Positions 8,762-17,018 of a stretch of 64,000 bases of DNA are shown here, piece after piece. Numbering within the stretch: the first letter of the stretch is position 1; every line of letters starts with the position of its first letter. The position numbers and the translations under genes are program-made. Where the stretch lies: the IMG/VR virus record IMGVR_UViG_3300027782_000032, positions 124,001 to 188,000 of that record; one strand, written 5' to 3'. A model generated the notes under the pieces. It worked only from the letters and a program-made list of their open reading frames with translations, was not told the DNA's origin and made no database searches. The DNA comes from a virus.

Positions 8762-9370
8762 CTATGAAGGCGTTAACCATGTCTTAAAGTCGCCTAAAGC
8801 ATCTACATCTACTTTTGGATCCTTACTAACTTCAGGTTCTTTAACTCCAGTAAAATAACCTTTGTCGTAAGTGTTAGTACCTAAGTCGTTACAAACTTGC
8901 TCGTACTCTGAGACCTCAATGTCTATTGTTAAGCTGTTAAAGTAAATGTTTATAGTGCCTCTGCATCCTTCATTATTAAAATCAGACCTAGAATCAAGAT
9001 CTATAATTTGAAACAAAAGATCTTCTTTAGCAGCCCATAAATTTACATTAGAGAGTGGAGCTTCAGTTCTAGTATCTACAGGAGTAAAAGCAATAACGTC
9101 TAAAGCCTGCTGCTCAAACTCAGCAGCCAAAGCGCTGCTTATTGAACATGGGCATTTTGTATCATGAGCTGTAATCGGTCCAATAGGAGAGCTTCTGTAT
9201 AATAAATCAAAAGAAGTTCTTGTTACACCACAGTGTATGCAAAATACAGCCGTATTATCAAAGTCACTAAATGAATCGCCTGAGCCTGAAAAGTCTGTAC
9301 TAAAACTTCCAATTAAATTGTAAGTCATAGCAGCATGTTCAATATAAGTCATAATATCTTCACTTCTCAT
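8762..9370 (-). CDS. hypothetical protein with LGDFxxWL C-terminal tail
   Basis: The 202-aa product is unknown. It has a CxxC (FCIHCG, about residue 43) and CPC pair that could bind zinc. Its last residues, ALGDFKTWLTPS, match the tails of the two repeat proteins at 10246 and 10899, although the rest of the protein is unrelated to them. A shared tail on otherwise different proteins points to a common docking partner or a common origin of the 3' end. The start overlaps the stop of the preceding gene (ATGA). Confidence 0.65.
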   Translation of the reverse strand: MRSEDIMTYIEHAAMTYNLIGSFSTDFSGSGDSFSDFDNTAVFCIHCGVTRTSFDLLYRSSPIGPITAHDTKCPCSISSALAAEFEQQALDVIAFTPVDTRTEAPLSNVNLWAAKEDLLFQIIDLDSRSDFNNEGCRGTINIYFNSLTIDIEVSEYEQVCNDLGTNTYDKGYFTGVKEPEVSKDPKVDVDALGDFKTWLTPS

Positions 9371-9798
9371 TTTACTTCTCCAATTGATTGCAGGTTAATT
9401 GTTCTAGTTACTTTTCTAAGTTCAGATTCAGAATCGGCCAAGTATGTCTTAGTTCTAGGGGCTGGCCCCATAGCATTATTCATCCAAGGCGTGAGATTCA
9501 TCTCAGAAAGATAATCCATCACGTTTGGAAAGAACTTAAACTTAAAGTCCTCGTTTATATGCTGCTCGCATATCCGATATATGCTAACTATCTTTCCGTC
9601 ACTATTTGTAATTGTCTTGCCAAAAATAGGCTCCATCACCTCAAATATCCAGAAGTGGCTATGTGTAAGTGCTCTATGTCGGTTATCTCCGCAGTACTTC
9701 TTGCTGCAATCCATCTTTTCATGGATTGCCATATAATCCTCAGGCTTACCACCAAACTGCCTAGCCGAACTAAGCGAGTGAACTAGAGGCTCTGCCAT
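9367..9798 (-). CDS. DUF6915-like phage protein
   Basis: The N-terminal half (FGGKPEDYMAIHEKMDCSK, then RHRALTHSHFWIF, residues 15-55) has the conserved histidines and the 'GG-DY--IH' then 'RHRALxH' order of the DUF6915 type found in phages. The function of that family is unknown to me. Histidine conservation suggests metal binding or catalysis. The ATG overlaps the TAA of the preceding gene by one base, with AGGAGCG upstream. Confidence 0.6.
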   Translation of the reverse strand: MAEPLVHSLSSARQFGGKPEDYMAIHEKMDCSKKYCGDNRHRALTHSHFWIFEVMEPIFGKTITNSDGKIVSIYRICEQHINEDFKFKFFPNVMDYLSEMNLTPWMNNAMGPAPRTKTYLADSESELRKVTRTINLQSIGEVK

Positions 9799-10034
9799 TA
9801 CTCGCTCCTATCTGTAAGCCAAGGTTTATTACTTCTCCATTCATCAATACCTGCTTGCCAGTCATCTGTGACTCTATTGACTCTCATAATAGCGTCCATA
9901 GGATCTGTAGCAGGCATGTCTATCGTAGTGCCGTCAGACATAGTAACAATATGAGGCACTACGTGCCAAAGGTCTGACTCTTTTGTATTTTTATTCTTTG
10001 TTTTTGCGCTAACCGGCCTAGGTAATCTACTCAT
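9798..10034 (-). CDS. hypothetical protein, 78 aa
   Basis: A short basic-then-acidic protein with no motif I recognise. AAAGGAGAGTAACC precedes the ATG. Its stop overlaps the start of the DUF6915-like gene by one base, so the two are translated together. Confidence 0.6.
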   Translation of the reverse strand: MSRLPRPVSAKTKNKNTKESDLWHVVPHIVTMSDGTTIDMPATDPMDAIMRVNRVTDDWQAGIDEWRSNKPWLTDRSE

Positions 10035-10036
10035 GG

Positions 10037-10234
10037 TTACTCTCCTTTGATCATAGTTTGTGAGTACTCTAATTGGTTCTGACTGGCCATAAACTGCTCT
10101 CCTGAGAACTTGTTCTGCGTTCTCCGCAGAGCCACCTGATGGGATCCTTTAATCTTCCATCCCTTACTGAGCATCTCTTTCACTTCGTTTGTAAGCTCGT
10201 AACCATTGTCAGCAACTACAACTTGATATTCCAT
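10037..10234 (-). CDS. DUF1737-like small protein, 65 aa
   Basis: The start is the ATG at 10234 (MEYQVVVADNG), preceded by AGGAGTAAAA; a longer GTG reading would overlap the upstream gene and lacks a better site. The block 'VKEMLSKGWKIKGSHQVAL' matches DUF1737-type proteins, in which a short beta-helix fold carries the 'GW-l-G' signature. The function is unknown. It follows directly after a repeat-protein gene. Confidence 0.62.
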   Translation of the reverse strand: MEYQVVVADNGYELTNEVKEMLSKGWKIKGSHQVALRRTQNKFSGEQFMASQNQLEYSQTMIKGE

Positions 10235-10245
10235 TTTTACTCCTT

Positions 10246-10920
10246 TTAGTTTGATGGGTCTAGCCACTGTCTAAAATCACCTAAAGTATCTTCTGTTACC
10301 ACCTTATGAAGTGGAAACATTTGTCTGTATTTATGTAACGTGTACTCTTCTGTAGCTATCACTGGTTCACCCAACGGAAAAGGCGCTTTTAAAACGTCCT
10401 GCGCATAACAATAAGAATAGTATGCGCTTATAGCTATTGCAGCTTCTCCTAGTGGAAAAGAACCCTTTAAAATATACTTTGCATACATATAAGAGTGTTT
10501 TGCAACTTTAGATATAGCGCGCTCTCCCAATATAAAAGGAGCTCTTAAAACATCCGTTGCATAATAGTAAGAGTATAATGAGCTTTTAGATATTGCATCC
10601 TCGCCCAATGGGAAAGGTGCCTTTAAAACTTCGTGTGCATATTCATAAGACGTTACCGCACTTGCGGCTATCGCAGCTTCTCCTAGAGGGAATCTACCCT
10701 TTAAAACATCTTTAGCATAACGGAAAGAGCAGCTTGCACTTGTAGATATAATACGTTCATTTTTTGTGGGCTCCGTGCTGCGTATTATCTTGCTGCGTAT
10801 TCTCCTACCAAAGGCATCATGCAACTGAGGATCTTGTAAGTGCCGGATGTAAGCTTGCAGTTCTAGGCTGTAAGCTGTTTCTGGGCTCATCATGTATTCT
10901 AAGCTGTTGGAACTAGCCAT
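10246..10920 (-). CDS. 26-residue repeat protein with LGDFxxWL tail (second of pair)
   Basis: Five tandem repeats of about 26 residues, consensus Y-YAkDVLkapFPLGEaaIAxsa, fill residues 65-195. The tail LGDFRQWLDPSN follows. Such helical repeats resemble scaffold-type repeats seen in phage and giant-virus proteins, but no function is established. The start ATG overlaps the end of the paralog at 10899: the codons for that gene's GDFKAW supply the AGGAG and the ATG used here. The two genes are a tandem duplication that has diverged at DNA level. Confidence 0.72.
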   Translation of the reverse strand: MASSNSLEYMMSPETAYSLELQAYIRHLQDPQLHDAFGRRIRSKIIRSTEPTKNERIISTSASCSFRYAKDVLKGRFPLGEAAIAASAVTSYEYAHEVLKAPFPLGEDAISKSSLYSYYYATDVLRAPFILGERAISKVAKHSYMYAKYILKGSFPLGEAAIAISAYYSYCYAQDVLKAPFPLGEPVIATEEYTLHKYRQMFPLHKVVTEDTLGDFRQWLDPSN

Positions 10921-11582
10921 GCTTTGAAGTCTCCTAAATTAGCATTAACAACCTTCTCTGCTCTCTTAGGAAAAAGAGCTACATATCTTTTTAGTGTGAA
11001 TGGGCACTTAGATATAACCGCCTCACCCAATGCAAATGGAGCTTTTAGAACATCTCTTGCGTATTCAAAAGACCACTCCGCACTTGTAGCTATTGTAGCC
11101 TCGGCCCTAGGGAAAGGCGCTTTTAGTATATCCCTTGCGTAAAAATGAGAGTGCCTTGCATTATTAGATATTTGAGCTTCCCCTAATGGGAAGGCCGACT
11201 CTAAAACGTCTTTTGCATACAAATAAGCATGAACTGCTTCGGTAGCTATAGCATCCTCTCCTTTTGGAAAAGGACCTTTTAAAACCTCTTGTGCATAACA
11301 ACGAGAGTAATAAGGATCAGCGGCAATAGCAGCTTCGCCTTTTGGAAAAGAACCTCCTAAAACGTTCTTTGCGTAATAATAAGAATTATATCCACTAGAG
11401 GCTATGCAGTCCTCCACCGACGTAGCCCTGCCCTTTACAATTTCTTTTGCATACTTGTATGCTATGCTCGGGTCTTCAAAGATAAGTGAACGGGCAGCAG
11501 AAAGCTTGTCCCAATCTAGCCCTGCGGCTTTATCAGGTACAATAACTTCTTTAAGATATTTAAAACTCTCATCTGTGGTCAT
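10899..11582 (-). CDS. 26-residue repeat protein with LGDFxxWL tail (first of pair)
   Basis: Six repeats of the same type as its neighbour (for example YAQEVLKGPFPKGEDAIA) fill residues about 35-195, followed by the tail LGDFKAWLVPTA. The regular FP-GE turn and YA-DVL helix suggest an elongated helical solenoid used for protein contacts. Start ATG has AAAGGAG upstream. The gene overlaps its downstream paralog by 22 bases, with that gene's ribosome binding site built into the tail codons. Confidence 0.72.
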   Translation of the reverse strand: MTTDESFKYLKEVIVPDKAAGLDWDKLSAARSLIFEDPSIAYKYAKEIVKGRATSVEDCIASSGYNSYYYAKNVLGGSFPKGEAAIAADPYYSRCYAQEVLKGPFPKGEDAIATEAVHAYLYAKDVLESAFPLGEAQISNNARHSHFYARDILKAPFPRAEATIATSAEWSFEYARDVLKAPFALGEAVISKCPFTLKRYVALFPKRAEKVVNANLGDFKAWLVPTA

Positions 11583-11599
11583 GTTGTTCTCCTTTAGAG

Positions 11600-12046
11600 T
11601 TACTCAATGTAATTAGCGTTCTTAAGTGCTGTCTCAAGAGATGAGCACAGTTCAGCCAAAGGCTCAGTCGGTTTCTTGCTATTTGGATTTGAAAAAGTAA
11701 ATTCTATATTACTATCAGTAACTAACACGGATAGGTCTTTATATGATGCAAAATTAGATATAGTTGATTCATCAAGCTTTATAACCTCTCCAAAGTCATC
11801 TCCGCCTACCAAGCTTCTAGCAGTTTGATAGTAGTCACTGTCTTTACTAGGATTGCAGCCTTCAGCATAGGCTACGTATGATTTTGGTCCTTCTAAATCA
11901 GCAGGGCTAGCATTGCTCATAATGTACACGCCGCTATCGTGCACTAATAGTACTGACGGAACAGAAAAACCGTCGTCTGGAGTGTTCTTTACAGCGTGAA
12001 CTACACACCTTAACACTTCGCTAACTTTAAATTTACATACGCCCAT
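11600..12046 (-). CDS. hypothetical protein, 148 aa
   Basis: The function is unknown. The sequence alternates short beta-prone runs (VLLVHDSGVYIM, LSVLVTDSNIEFTF) with loops and has an acidic character. AAAGGCTCTAACC precedes the ATG. It sits between the alpha-CTD-like gene and the repeat proteins in a tightly spaced operon. Confidence 0.62.
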   Translation of the reverse strand: MGVCKFKVSEVLRCVVHAVKNTPDDGFSVPSVLLVHDSGVYIMSNASPADLEGPKSYVAYAEGCNPSKDSDYYQTARSLVGGDDFGEVIKLDESTISNFASYKDLSVLVTDSNIEFTFSNPNSKKPTEPLAELCSSLETALKNANYIE

Positions 12047-12069
12047 GGTTAGAGCCTTTCACGTTTGAG

Positions 12070-12552
12070 TTAAGTTTCCGAAACACATTCATCTCCCTTA
12101 AGGTTTAGGCCTACTCTCTTTAGCTCAGCACGAAGCTGCGCAAGAGAAATTACACCCATGTTTCTCCAATCAAGAATGTCCATAGCTGATAGCTGTACAA
12201 ACTCCGAAAGAGTTTTGCCCTTAAACTCATGCAAAATAGATCTAACAGTTCTAGTATTAAGCTTTAACGTAGGAAATATTGGCTTGTTTAGAATATGGTC
12301 CTGACTAACTATTGACTTATAAGCCTCGTCGCTTTTATTAATTTGTAAATATTTATGATAAATGTCCTTTACGCTTTCCAATACGTCAAAGCTGACACCT
12401 TGAGAGCAAGCAACTCTAGACGATGGACGTCTAACGTATCTAGTTCTCATCTCTACGCATCTAACCGAGCTTACACTTACAATATGGTCTACATTTATTA
12501 GTATAGACAGGTTGCTTAATGCCTCTGTAAGTTCTATTAAGTTACAGCTCAT
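12070..12552 (-). CDS. RNA polymerase alpha-CTD-like protein
   Basis: The last 60 residues (LNTRTVRSILHEF, then LSEFVQLSAMDILDWRNMG, then LAQLRAELKRVGLNLKG) follow the helix order of the RNA polymerase alpha subunit C-terminal domain, including the two turns of its helix-hairpin-helix and the 'GLxL' end. That domain binds UP-element DNA and transcription activators. A phage copy could compete with or supplement the host domain. The N-terminal 100 residues are unlike alpha. AAAAGGAGATTAC precedes the ATG. A second such protein is at 34521-35105. Confidence 0.68.
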   Translation of the reverse strand: MSCNLIELTEALSNLSILINVDHIVSVSSVRCVEMRTRYVRRPSSRVACSQGVSFDVLESVKDIYHKYLQINKSDEAYKSIVSQDHILNKPIFPTLKLNTRTVRSILHEFKGKTLSEFVQLSAMDILDWRNMGVISLAQLRAELKRVGLNLKGDECVSET

Positions 12553-12567
12553 GTAATCTCCTTTTAA

Positions 12568-12900
12568 TTAAATAAAAATGTCATCAAAAATACCATCAGG
12601 TCCTTCCATTGCTCTTATAGCGTTTGATTGGCTTGGGCTGATGTCGTCCTCGTATCTTTCGTTGTTATAGTCAGACCTACCCCCAAAGAACGATATGTTC
12701 TGATTTACAATCTTGCCTAGGTGTAGCTCGCGGTAGCATACAAGGCATAAAATGGGGTAACGAGCCGTTTCTAATACCCTGGCATAAGTTATACTGTATT
12801 TACAACACGAGCACTCTGCATTATTACTAGATCGAAGAGCAGGTCTAACATCCATCTTAAGCTGTTCAACTACCGCTCTATCCTTTTGTTCGGCGGTCAT
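12568..12900 (-). CDS. small zinc-finger-like protein, 110 aa
   Basis: Residues 29-60 contain CSCC and CLVC spaced by about 20 residues, which fits one four-cysteine zinc site. The rest is unassigned. The start overlaps the previous stop by four bases (ATGA). The partner gene upstream is also cysteine-rich, so both may belong to the set of small host-interaction proteins frequent in phages; that is inference. Confidence 0.58.
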   Translation of the reverse strand: MTAEQKDRAVVEQLKMDVRPALRSSNNAECSCCKYSITYARVLETARYPILCLVCYRELHLGKIVNQNISFFGGRSDYNNERYEDDISPSQSNAIRAMEGPDGIFDDIFI

Positions 12901-13187
12901 GGCTCATTCTCCCTTTTACTCTCGGCAACAATGTTTGCATTATTAATTGTCCTTTTCTTATCAATAGACTCGTATTTTTCTTCGTTATATTTTGACCAGA
13001 ACTTTGATGACCTAGACTTTTCATATTTTGTTCTTGGTACCTTTAAGTAGCATGCGTGAATATGCAGCTCTTTCTTGTCTAAGCTCCAAAACCTCTCGTG
13101 TCTACAAAGGTCTTTGCTTGGATAATATAAAGCATCTTCACCGCACCTTTTACACTTTACGACAGTTATCTCTATCTTTTTTGCCAT
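12897..13187 (-). CDS. small basic zinc-finger-like protein, 96 aa
   Basis: Residues 10-48 contain CKRCG, then a histidine/cysteine group (CRHERF, HIHACY), suggestive of one zinc site. The C-terminal half is strongly basic (KSRSSKFWSKYNEEKY). AAAAAGGAGACGACT precedes the ATG. An intrinsic terminator with its T-run sits directly upstream of this ribosome binding site, so the gene probably begins a new transcript or depends on read-through. Confidence 0.58.
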   Translation of the reverse strand: MAKKIEITVVKCKRCGEDALYYPSKDLCRHERFWSLDKKELHIHACYLKVPRTKYEKSRSSKFWSKYNEEKYESIDKKRTINNANIVAESKRENEP

Positions 13188-13200
13188 AGTCGTCTCCTTT

Positions 13201-13239
13201 TTAATTAAAAAATGATCCCTAAAGCAATTTAGGGATCAT
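13201..13239 (-). terminator. intrinsic terminator, 12-bp perfect stem
   Basis: ATGATCCCTAAA and its complement flank a four-base loop (13212-13239). On the minus strand TTTTTTAATT follows. It lies between the gene ending at 13263 and the gene starting at 13187, and ends the transcript of the replication operon's last gene. Confidence 0.85.
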
Positions 13240-13262
13240 AGGTTATACAGCTTAGGCTAACA

Positions 13263-13802
13263 CTAACTTGGATGGTCTTCCGCCTCAGCTATAGAATCGT
13301 CTTCATCGTCTTGGTCTTTATCATCACGTAGTTTAACTTGTTGCTCGCAGCAAGACTTGCATACCGTCTCCCCCTCTAATTCATCGTTTCCTATAGCATG
13401 AGGGGCATCATGGTCTATGCACTCTAAACATGTAGGCATGTCGCAGAAATAACATTCTTGGCCGTGGTCTGTACCAGTATTTGGTTGTGGCCAATGCATT
13501 TGCGGCAATGACTTGTTACATACGCAACATTGGTGAATATGTGATACATCATCAGCCCATTTTCTCTTTTCTTTTAAAGTTCTTTTGTTTTTTTCCATGG
13601 CATCCTCTTCCATGGCATCCTCTGCTAAAATCATGTCCTCCGCAGCTTGAGAACCTGACATTAGCATCTCCATACGCCTATCCATCTTAAGTCTAGCGTT
13701 TCCTTCTTTTATAAGCATTTTCCTTACAGCCGCTGCACTATGTGGACCTAGTAGTTCAGCAGCTCTAATTGCAGCTTTATCTCTCTTATTCAACTCGTAC
13801 AT
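13263..13802 (-). CDS. treble-clef/RING-like zinc protein, 179 aa
   Basis: The middle region has CCVCNKSLP, CYFCDMPTCLECID and CKSCCEQ (about residues 92-155), an ordered series of Cys pairs with His-Asp spacers like a two-zinc treble-clef or RING-type fold. The N-terminus is a basic helix and the C-terminus is very acidic. The gene follows the polymerase by nine bases. A 15-bp tandem duplication encodes EDAME twice. The function is unknown; binding of protein or nucleic acid is inferred from the fold type. Confidence 0.62.
   Translation of the reverse strand: MYELNKRDKAAIRAAELLGPHSAAAVRKMLIKEGNARLKMDRRMEMLMSGSQAAEDMILAEDAMEEDAMEKNKRTLKEKRKWADDVSHIHQCCVCNKSLPQMHWPQPNTGTDHGQECYFCDMPTCLECIDHDAPHAIGNDELEGETVCKSCCEQQVKLRDDKDQDDEDDSIAEAEDHPS
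13595..13624. repeat. 15-bp in-frame tandem duplication
   Basis: The unit CCATGGCATCCTCTK occurs twice in a row, encoding the repeated EDAME in the zinc protein. It looks like a recent slippage duplication. Confidence 0.8.
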
Positions 13803-13811
13803 ACCATCCTC

Positions 13812-16800
13812 CTAATGCTGGGCAAACCTCTCAGGTATGCCCATAACCTTACAATCCTCCTTGGTAAGCGGTATCGACCATTTGGTAAATACTTCAGTCG
13901 CTATGCCTAGATGAAAAGGACCGTTACTACCACTCCTCATCGTTCCGTCTAAGTTACAAGATCTAATCTCAACCTTGTCACTCATACAGACCGGCAAGAC
14001 AGTATCAACTACCCACTCTACACAAGCATAAGGAACCTCAAGGATCACGGCATCGTGAACCTGAAGTATTATGTCGTAGGTCATGCCTAATGGTGCAGAG
14101 TTTCTGTAGCTGTATATGTGATCTAGTGCGCACGACATAGCATCAGCTACCGCGGATTGGATTGGAAAATTCATGCTTTGACGTTCATACTCAGCGACGA
14201 CAAGCCTGTCTTCACTAGGAGAGAATCGCCTGTATCTTCCAAAAGCATTACTCATCCAACCTGGGTGCTTAACTCTTGACTTGCACTCATTGAAGTACAA
14301 AGGAAGCTTAGGGTACATTGCAACTAACCCGTCTATAAGCTCTTGAGCTTCTCTTACCGATATTATGACACCCTCTTGCTTTGCCTTTCTAGCTGTAGAG
14401 TCAGCCCCTTGACCATAGGCGTAACCAAATACCACAGCTTTAGCAGCTGTTCTAATGCCTGACTTACCTATATCCTTAAGGCCTTTCTTGGTAGCTGGGC
14501 AATTCAACTTGAATGTATTTACAGCCACATTACTATGGATGTCGTAGTGATCTGGGTGATCCTCTGGAAGGTTAGCTCTACGAACGTGATCTATCATGTT
14601 CTTATCACCAGACTGCCAAGCCATAATAGCAAGCTCTGCGCCAGTATAGTCAGCCTCTACCAGTACAGTTCCAGGCCTTGCACTTATCACAGACCTGAGA
14701 GGATACGTATAGTTCATTCCAAGGTCTTTACCATGCAGCTTGAATATACCCTTATACTTTTCTTCTATAGTCTTTCCAAGGTTCTGCATGTTTGGCCTAG
14801 ATGACGAAGCGCGGCCTGTTTCTTTAGTCTGGCTAAACATAGATCTAACTCTGTCGTCAGCATTCATGTATGAAAGAATGCCTTTGTCATAAACTATGTC
14901 ACCTTCAGAATCAGTCTTCTCATTACCTGCGTCATCAAAGTCTGGGCCTCTAAGAACAGTAGTTCGTAAGTAATGAAGCGACCTTATATCTCTAAGCATA
15001 GCCACTACTGGATGCTTTTCTGCCAATATGGTAAGAGTCTCCTTGTCTACGGCAGCGGTATACATGTGCTCTTCCCTTTTGGTTATAAGGTCAGCCCACA
15101 GTTTACCTTTAGATCCTGTACCAGTACTCTTATAAGGTGTTAGAGAAAGAGTCATAGCATCGTCAGGTCTTTGCTTTATGAATCCTCCGTTTATGTCCCT
15201 CTTACCAGATAGCTCCTCACCAAAAAGAAGCTCTCTGTTATGAAATGTACTCGATGGGTTATAGTCAGGCCAATGTATGACAGCTCTTATCTTAACCATA
15301 AGGTTTTCATAAAGAAGGTTGTATGAGTCAGTAAGCTCCAACACCCTTGCTTTATCTATTAATATTCCCTTTTCATGCATCTCTATAAATGCAGGATAAG
15401 CTCTAGATGACAGCCAGAAGGCTGGCCTGCAGTTGTTACCATACTTATCAGCGTCAAGTTTACCCTTAACACCACTATGCCCGTTGTAGTAGTCAAAGAG
15501 CCTTCTTGTAACATCTGCGTCATAACACCCATAAGGTATGATGACATCGTCAGGGCAGTCTCCGTATCCTTCAAGCTCTGAGTCTTTTATACCCTTAGCC
15601 CTACAGTGAGCCTTACGCCAGTCCAGAATAGGACCTTCCCATCTAGGCACTCCGCAGTACCTTACAGCCTGCTCCTCTAGATTAAAGTAGTCAGTCTCGT
15701 TTACAGAGTGAGCAGCTAAAAGCGTATCAAAACCACCAAAGTCTCTAGTCTTTTCGAAACCAAACTTATAGTCAGGCCCGTACATGCTTATAGGGTCGTC
15801 TTCTGGAGCCATGAACAAATTTGAAAGATCTACACCTATAGACTTAAGCCAAGGTAAGTCAGAGGTAAGGTAGTGACCTACAACTCTGACATGTCTTCCA
15901 TCTTCTGGATAAAATATAGAGTTCAGTATAGAGCTTAGAGCGTCAGGACCTCCATCAAATACAAAGCCTCCTCCAGCTTCATTTACAATTATGCTGCAAG
16001 CTACTCCAGACTTCCAAGACAGCTGTACTGTTCTAACGTAAGAGTTCTTATCTCCAGGCCATGCACCATTCCACTCAAGGTCAACTGCTACTACTGGTAC
16101 AGGATCTTTAAGTATCTCGTCTCTAACCTTTACAAGCTCTTCGCTAGTTCTAACAGCAAAGTGATTTATATTAGCTTCTTTAGACAAGAACTCTACGTCA
16201 TTGCATAACGCAGAGAAGTGATTCAAAGAAGCTTCAAACCTATCACTATGCTCAGGGTATCTAAGTACATAAGCTGGGTTAACGCAGGTTATAGCCTTTG
16301 CTATGTGGAAAGATCCATCAGGCAAAGGAATGTTAACTTCAAACACCTTACCAGTAGATGTATGTAAGCGTTTGTCTCTACCAAGGACAGCCTTAATAGC
16401 CTCGTCACCAAGTAGAAGCATGAAGTCAGGTTTAACCAATGCCATTTCTATCTTTAGCAATGGAGCACAGTTGTGTATCCAATTTGCTTTAAGAGCATTG
16501 CTAGCAGGATCAAGCAAAGTATGTTTTACAGAACAAGTCATATAGAAGTCAGATTCAGATAACCCAGGTATTCCTGAAAGGTGTTTATACAGCTGACTTT
16601 TTCTTGTTCCTGAAAGTATTCTTCCAGCAGCCTCGTCTTGACTTGAAGCACACTTACCAACCACCATGCATTTAAACTTCCTAAAAGGACCAGGCCTGCA
16701 GTTGTCCATCCAACCGCTACCAGGAACCATGTTTACACTTAATATGTTTCCGTTAAACATGACTGGAAGGCTAAAGTTTTGGCAGTATAAAGCCCTGAAG

Positions 16801-17018
16801 TAAAGAAAGTCACAATAGAAGTCTACTGCTTCAGGATACTCAGGGCCAGCTAGCTTGTCAGCGCACTGATAAAAGTCAGGACCTGGCTTTGCTACTATGT
16901 GCTTATTCTTAGAAGGAAATATAAAAGGGTAATTTATTAAAGGACCTGTCCCCTCTTGTAGTAAAAGAAAGTTTCTATAAGTGCATATACTTTTAAAGTC
17001 TTTTATTAAATCAATCAT
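13812..17018 (-). CDS. DNA polymerase family A fused to a uracil-DNA-glycosylase-like domain
   Basis: This 1068-aa protein has three parts. Residues about 1-275 resemble family 4 uracil-DNA glycosylases (KPDFMLLLGDEAIKAVLG and CVNPAYVLRYPE). Residues about 305-500 are a 3'-5' exonuclease, with DLEW (D313, E315) as Exo I and GHYLTSDLPWL as Exo II. The rest is a PolA domain: motif A VEADYTGAELA (near 787), motif B RTAAKAVVFGYAYG (near 860) and motif C QVHDAV (near 988). In motif C the usual Glu after the catalytic Asp is Ala. It is the likely replicative polymerase. The start overlaps the primase stop by eight bases. Confidence 0.9.
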   Translation of the reverse strand: MIDLIKDFKSICTYRNFLLLQEGTGPLINYPFIFPSKNKHIVAKPGPDFYQCADKLAGPEYPEAVDFYCDFLYFRALYCQNFSLPVMFNGNILSVNMVPGSGWMDNCRPGPFRKFKCMVVGKCASSQDEAAGRILSGTRKSQLYKHLSGIPGLSESDFYMTCSVKHTLLDPASNALKANWIHNCAPLLKIEMALVKPDFMLLLGDEAIKAVLGRDKRLHTSTGKVFEVNIPLPDGSFHIAKAITCVNPAYVLRYPEHSDRFEASLNHFSALCNDVEFLSKEANINHFAVRTSEELVKVRDEILKDPVPVVAVDLEWNGAWPGDKNSYVRTVQLSWKSGVACSIIVNEAGGGFVFDGGPDALSSILNSIFYPEDGRHVRVVGHYLTSDLPWLKSIGVDLSNLFMAPEDDPISMYGPDYKFGFEKTRDFGGFDTLLAAHSVNETDYFNLEEQAVRYCGVPRWEGPILDWRKAHCRAKGIKDSELEGYGDCPDDVIIPYGCYDADVTRRLFDYYNGHSGVKGKLDADKYGNNCRPAFWLSSRAYPAFIEMHEKGILIDKARVLELTDSYNLLYENLMVKIRAVIHWPDYNPSSTFHNRELLFGEELSGKRDINGGFIKQRPDDAMTLSLTPYKSTGTGSKGKLWADLITKREEHMYTAAVDKETLTILAEKHPVVAMLRDIRSLHYLRTTVLRGPDFDDAGNEKTDSEGDIVYDKGILSYMNADDRVRSMFSQTKETGRASSSRPNMQNLGKTIEEKYKGIFKLHGKDLGMNYTYPLRSVISARPGTVLVEADYTGAELAIMAWQSGDKNMIDHVRRANLPEDHPDHYDIHSNVAVNTFKLNCPATKKGLKDIGKSGIRTAAKAVVFGYAYGQGADSTARKAKQEGVIISVREAQELIDGLVAMYPKLPLYFNECKSRVKHPGWMSNAFGRYRRFSPSEDRLVVAEYERQSMNFPIQSAVADAMSCALDHIYSYRNSAPLGMTYDIILQVHDAVILEVPYACVEWVVDTVLPVCMSDKVEIRSCNLDGTMRSGSNGPFHLGIATEVFTKWSIPLTKEDCKVMGIPERFAQH

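Noticed and set aside
10246-11582. Recent DNA tandem repeats or CRISPR-like array
   Set aside because: The repeats are protein repeats of 78-base period with diverged DNA; there are no identical spacers or repeats.
15383-15574. Minus-strand ORF in another frame inside the polymerase gene
   Set aside because: It is fully inside a strong gene with no ribosome binding site and looks like a shadow.
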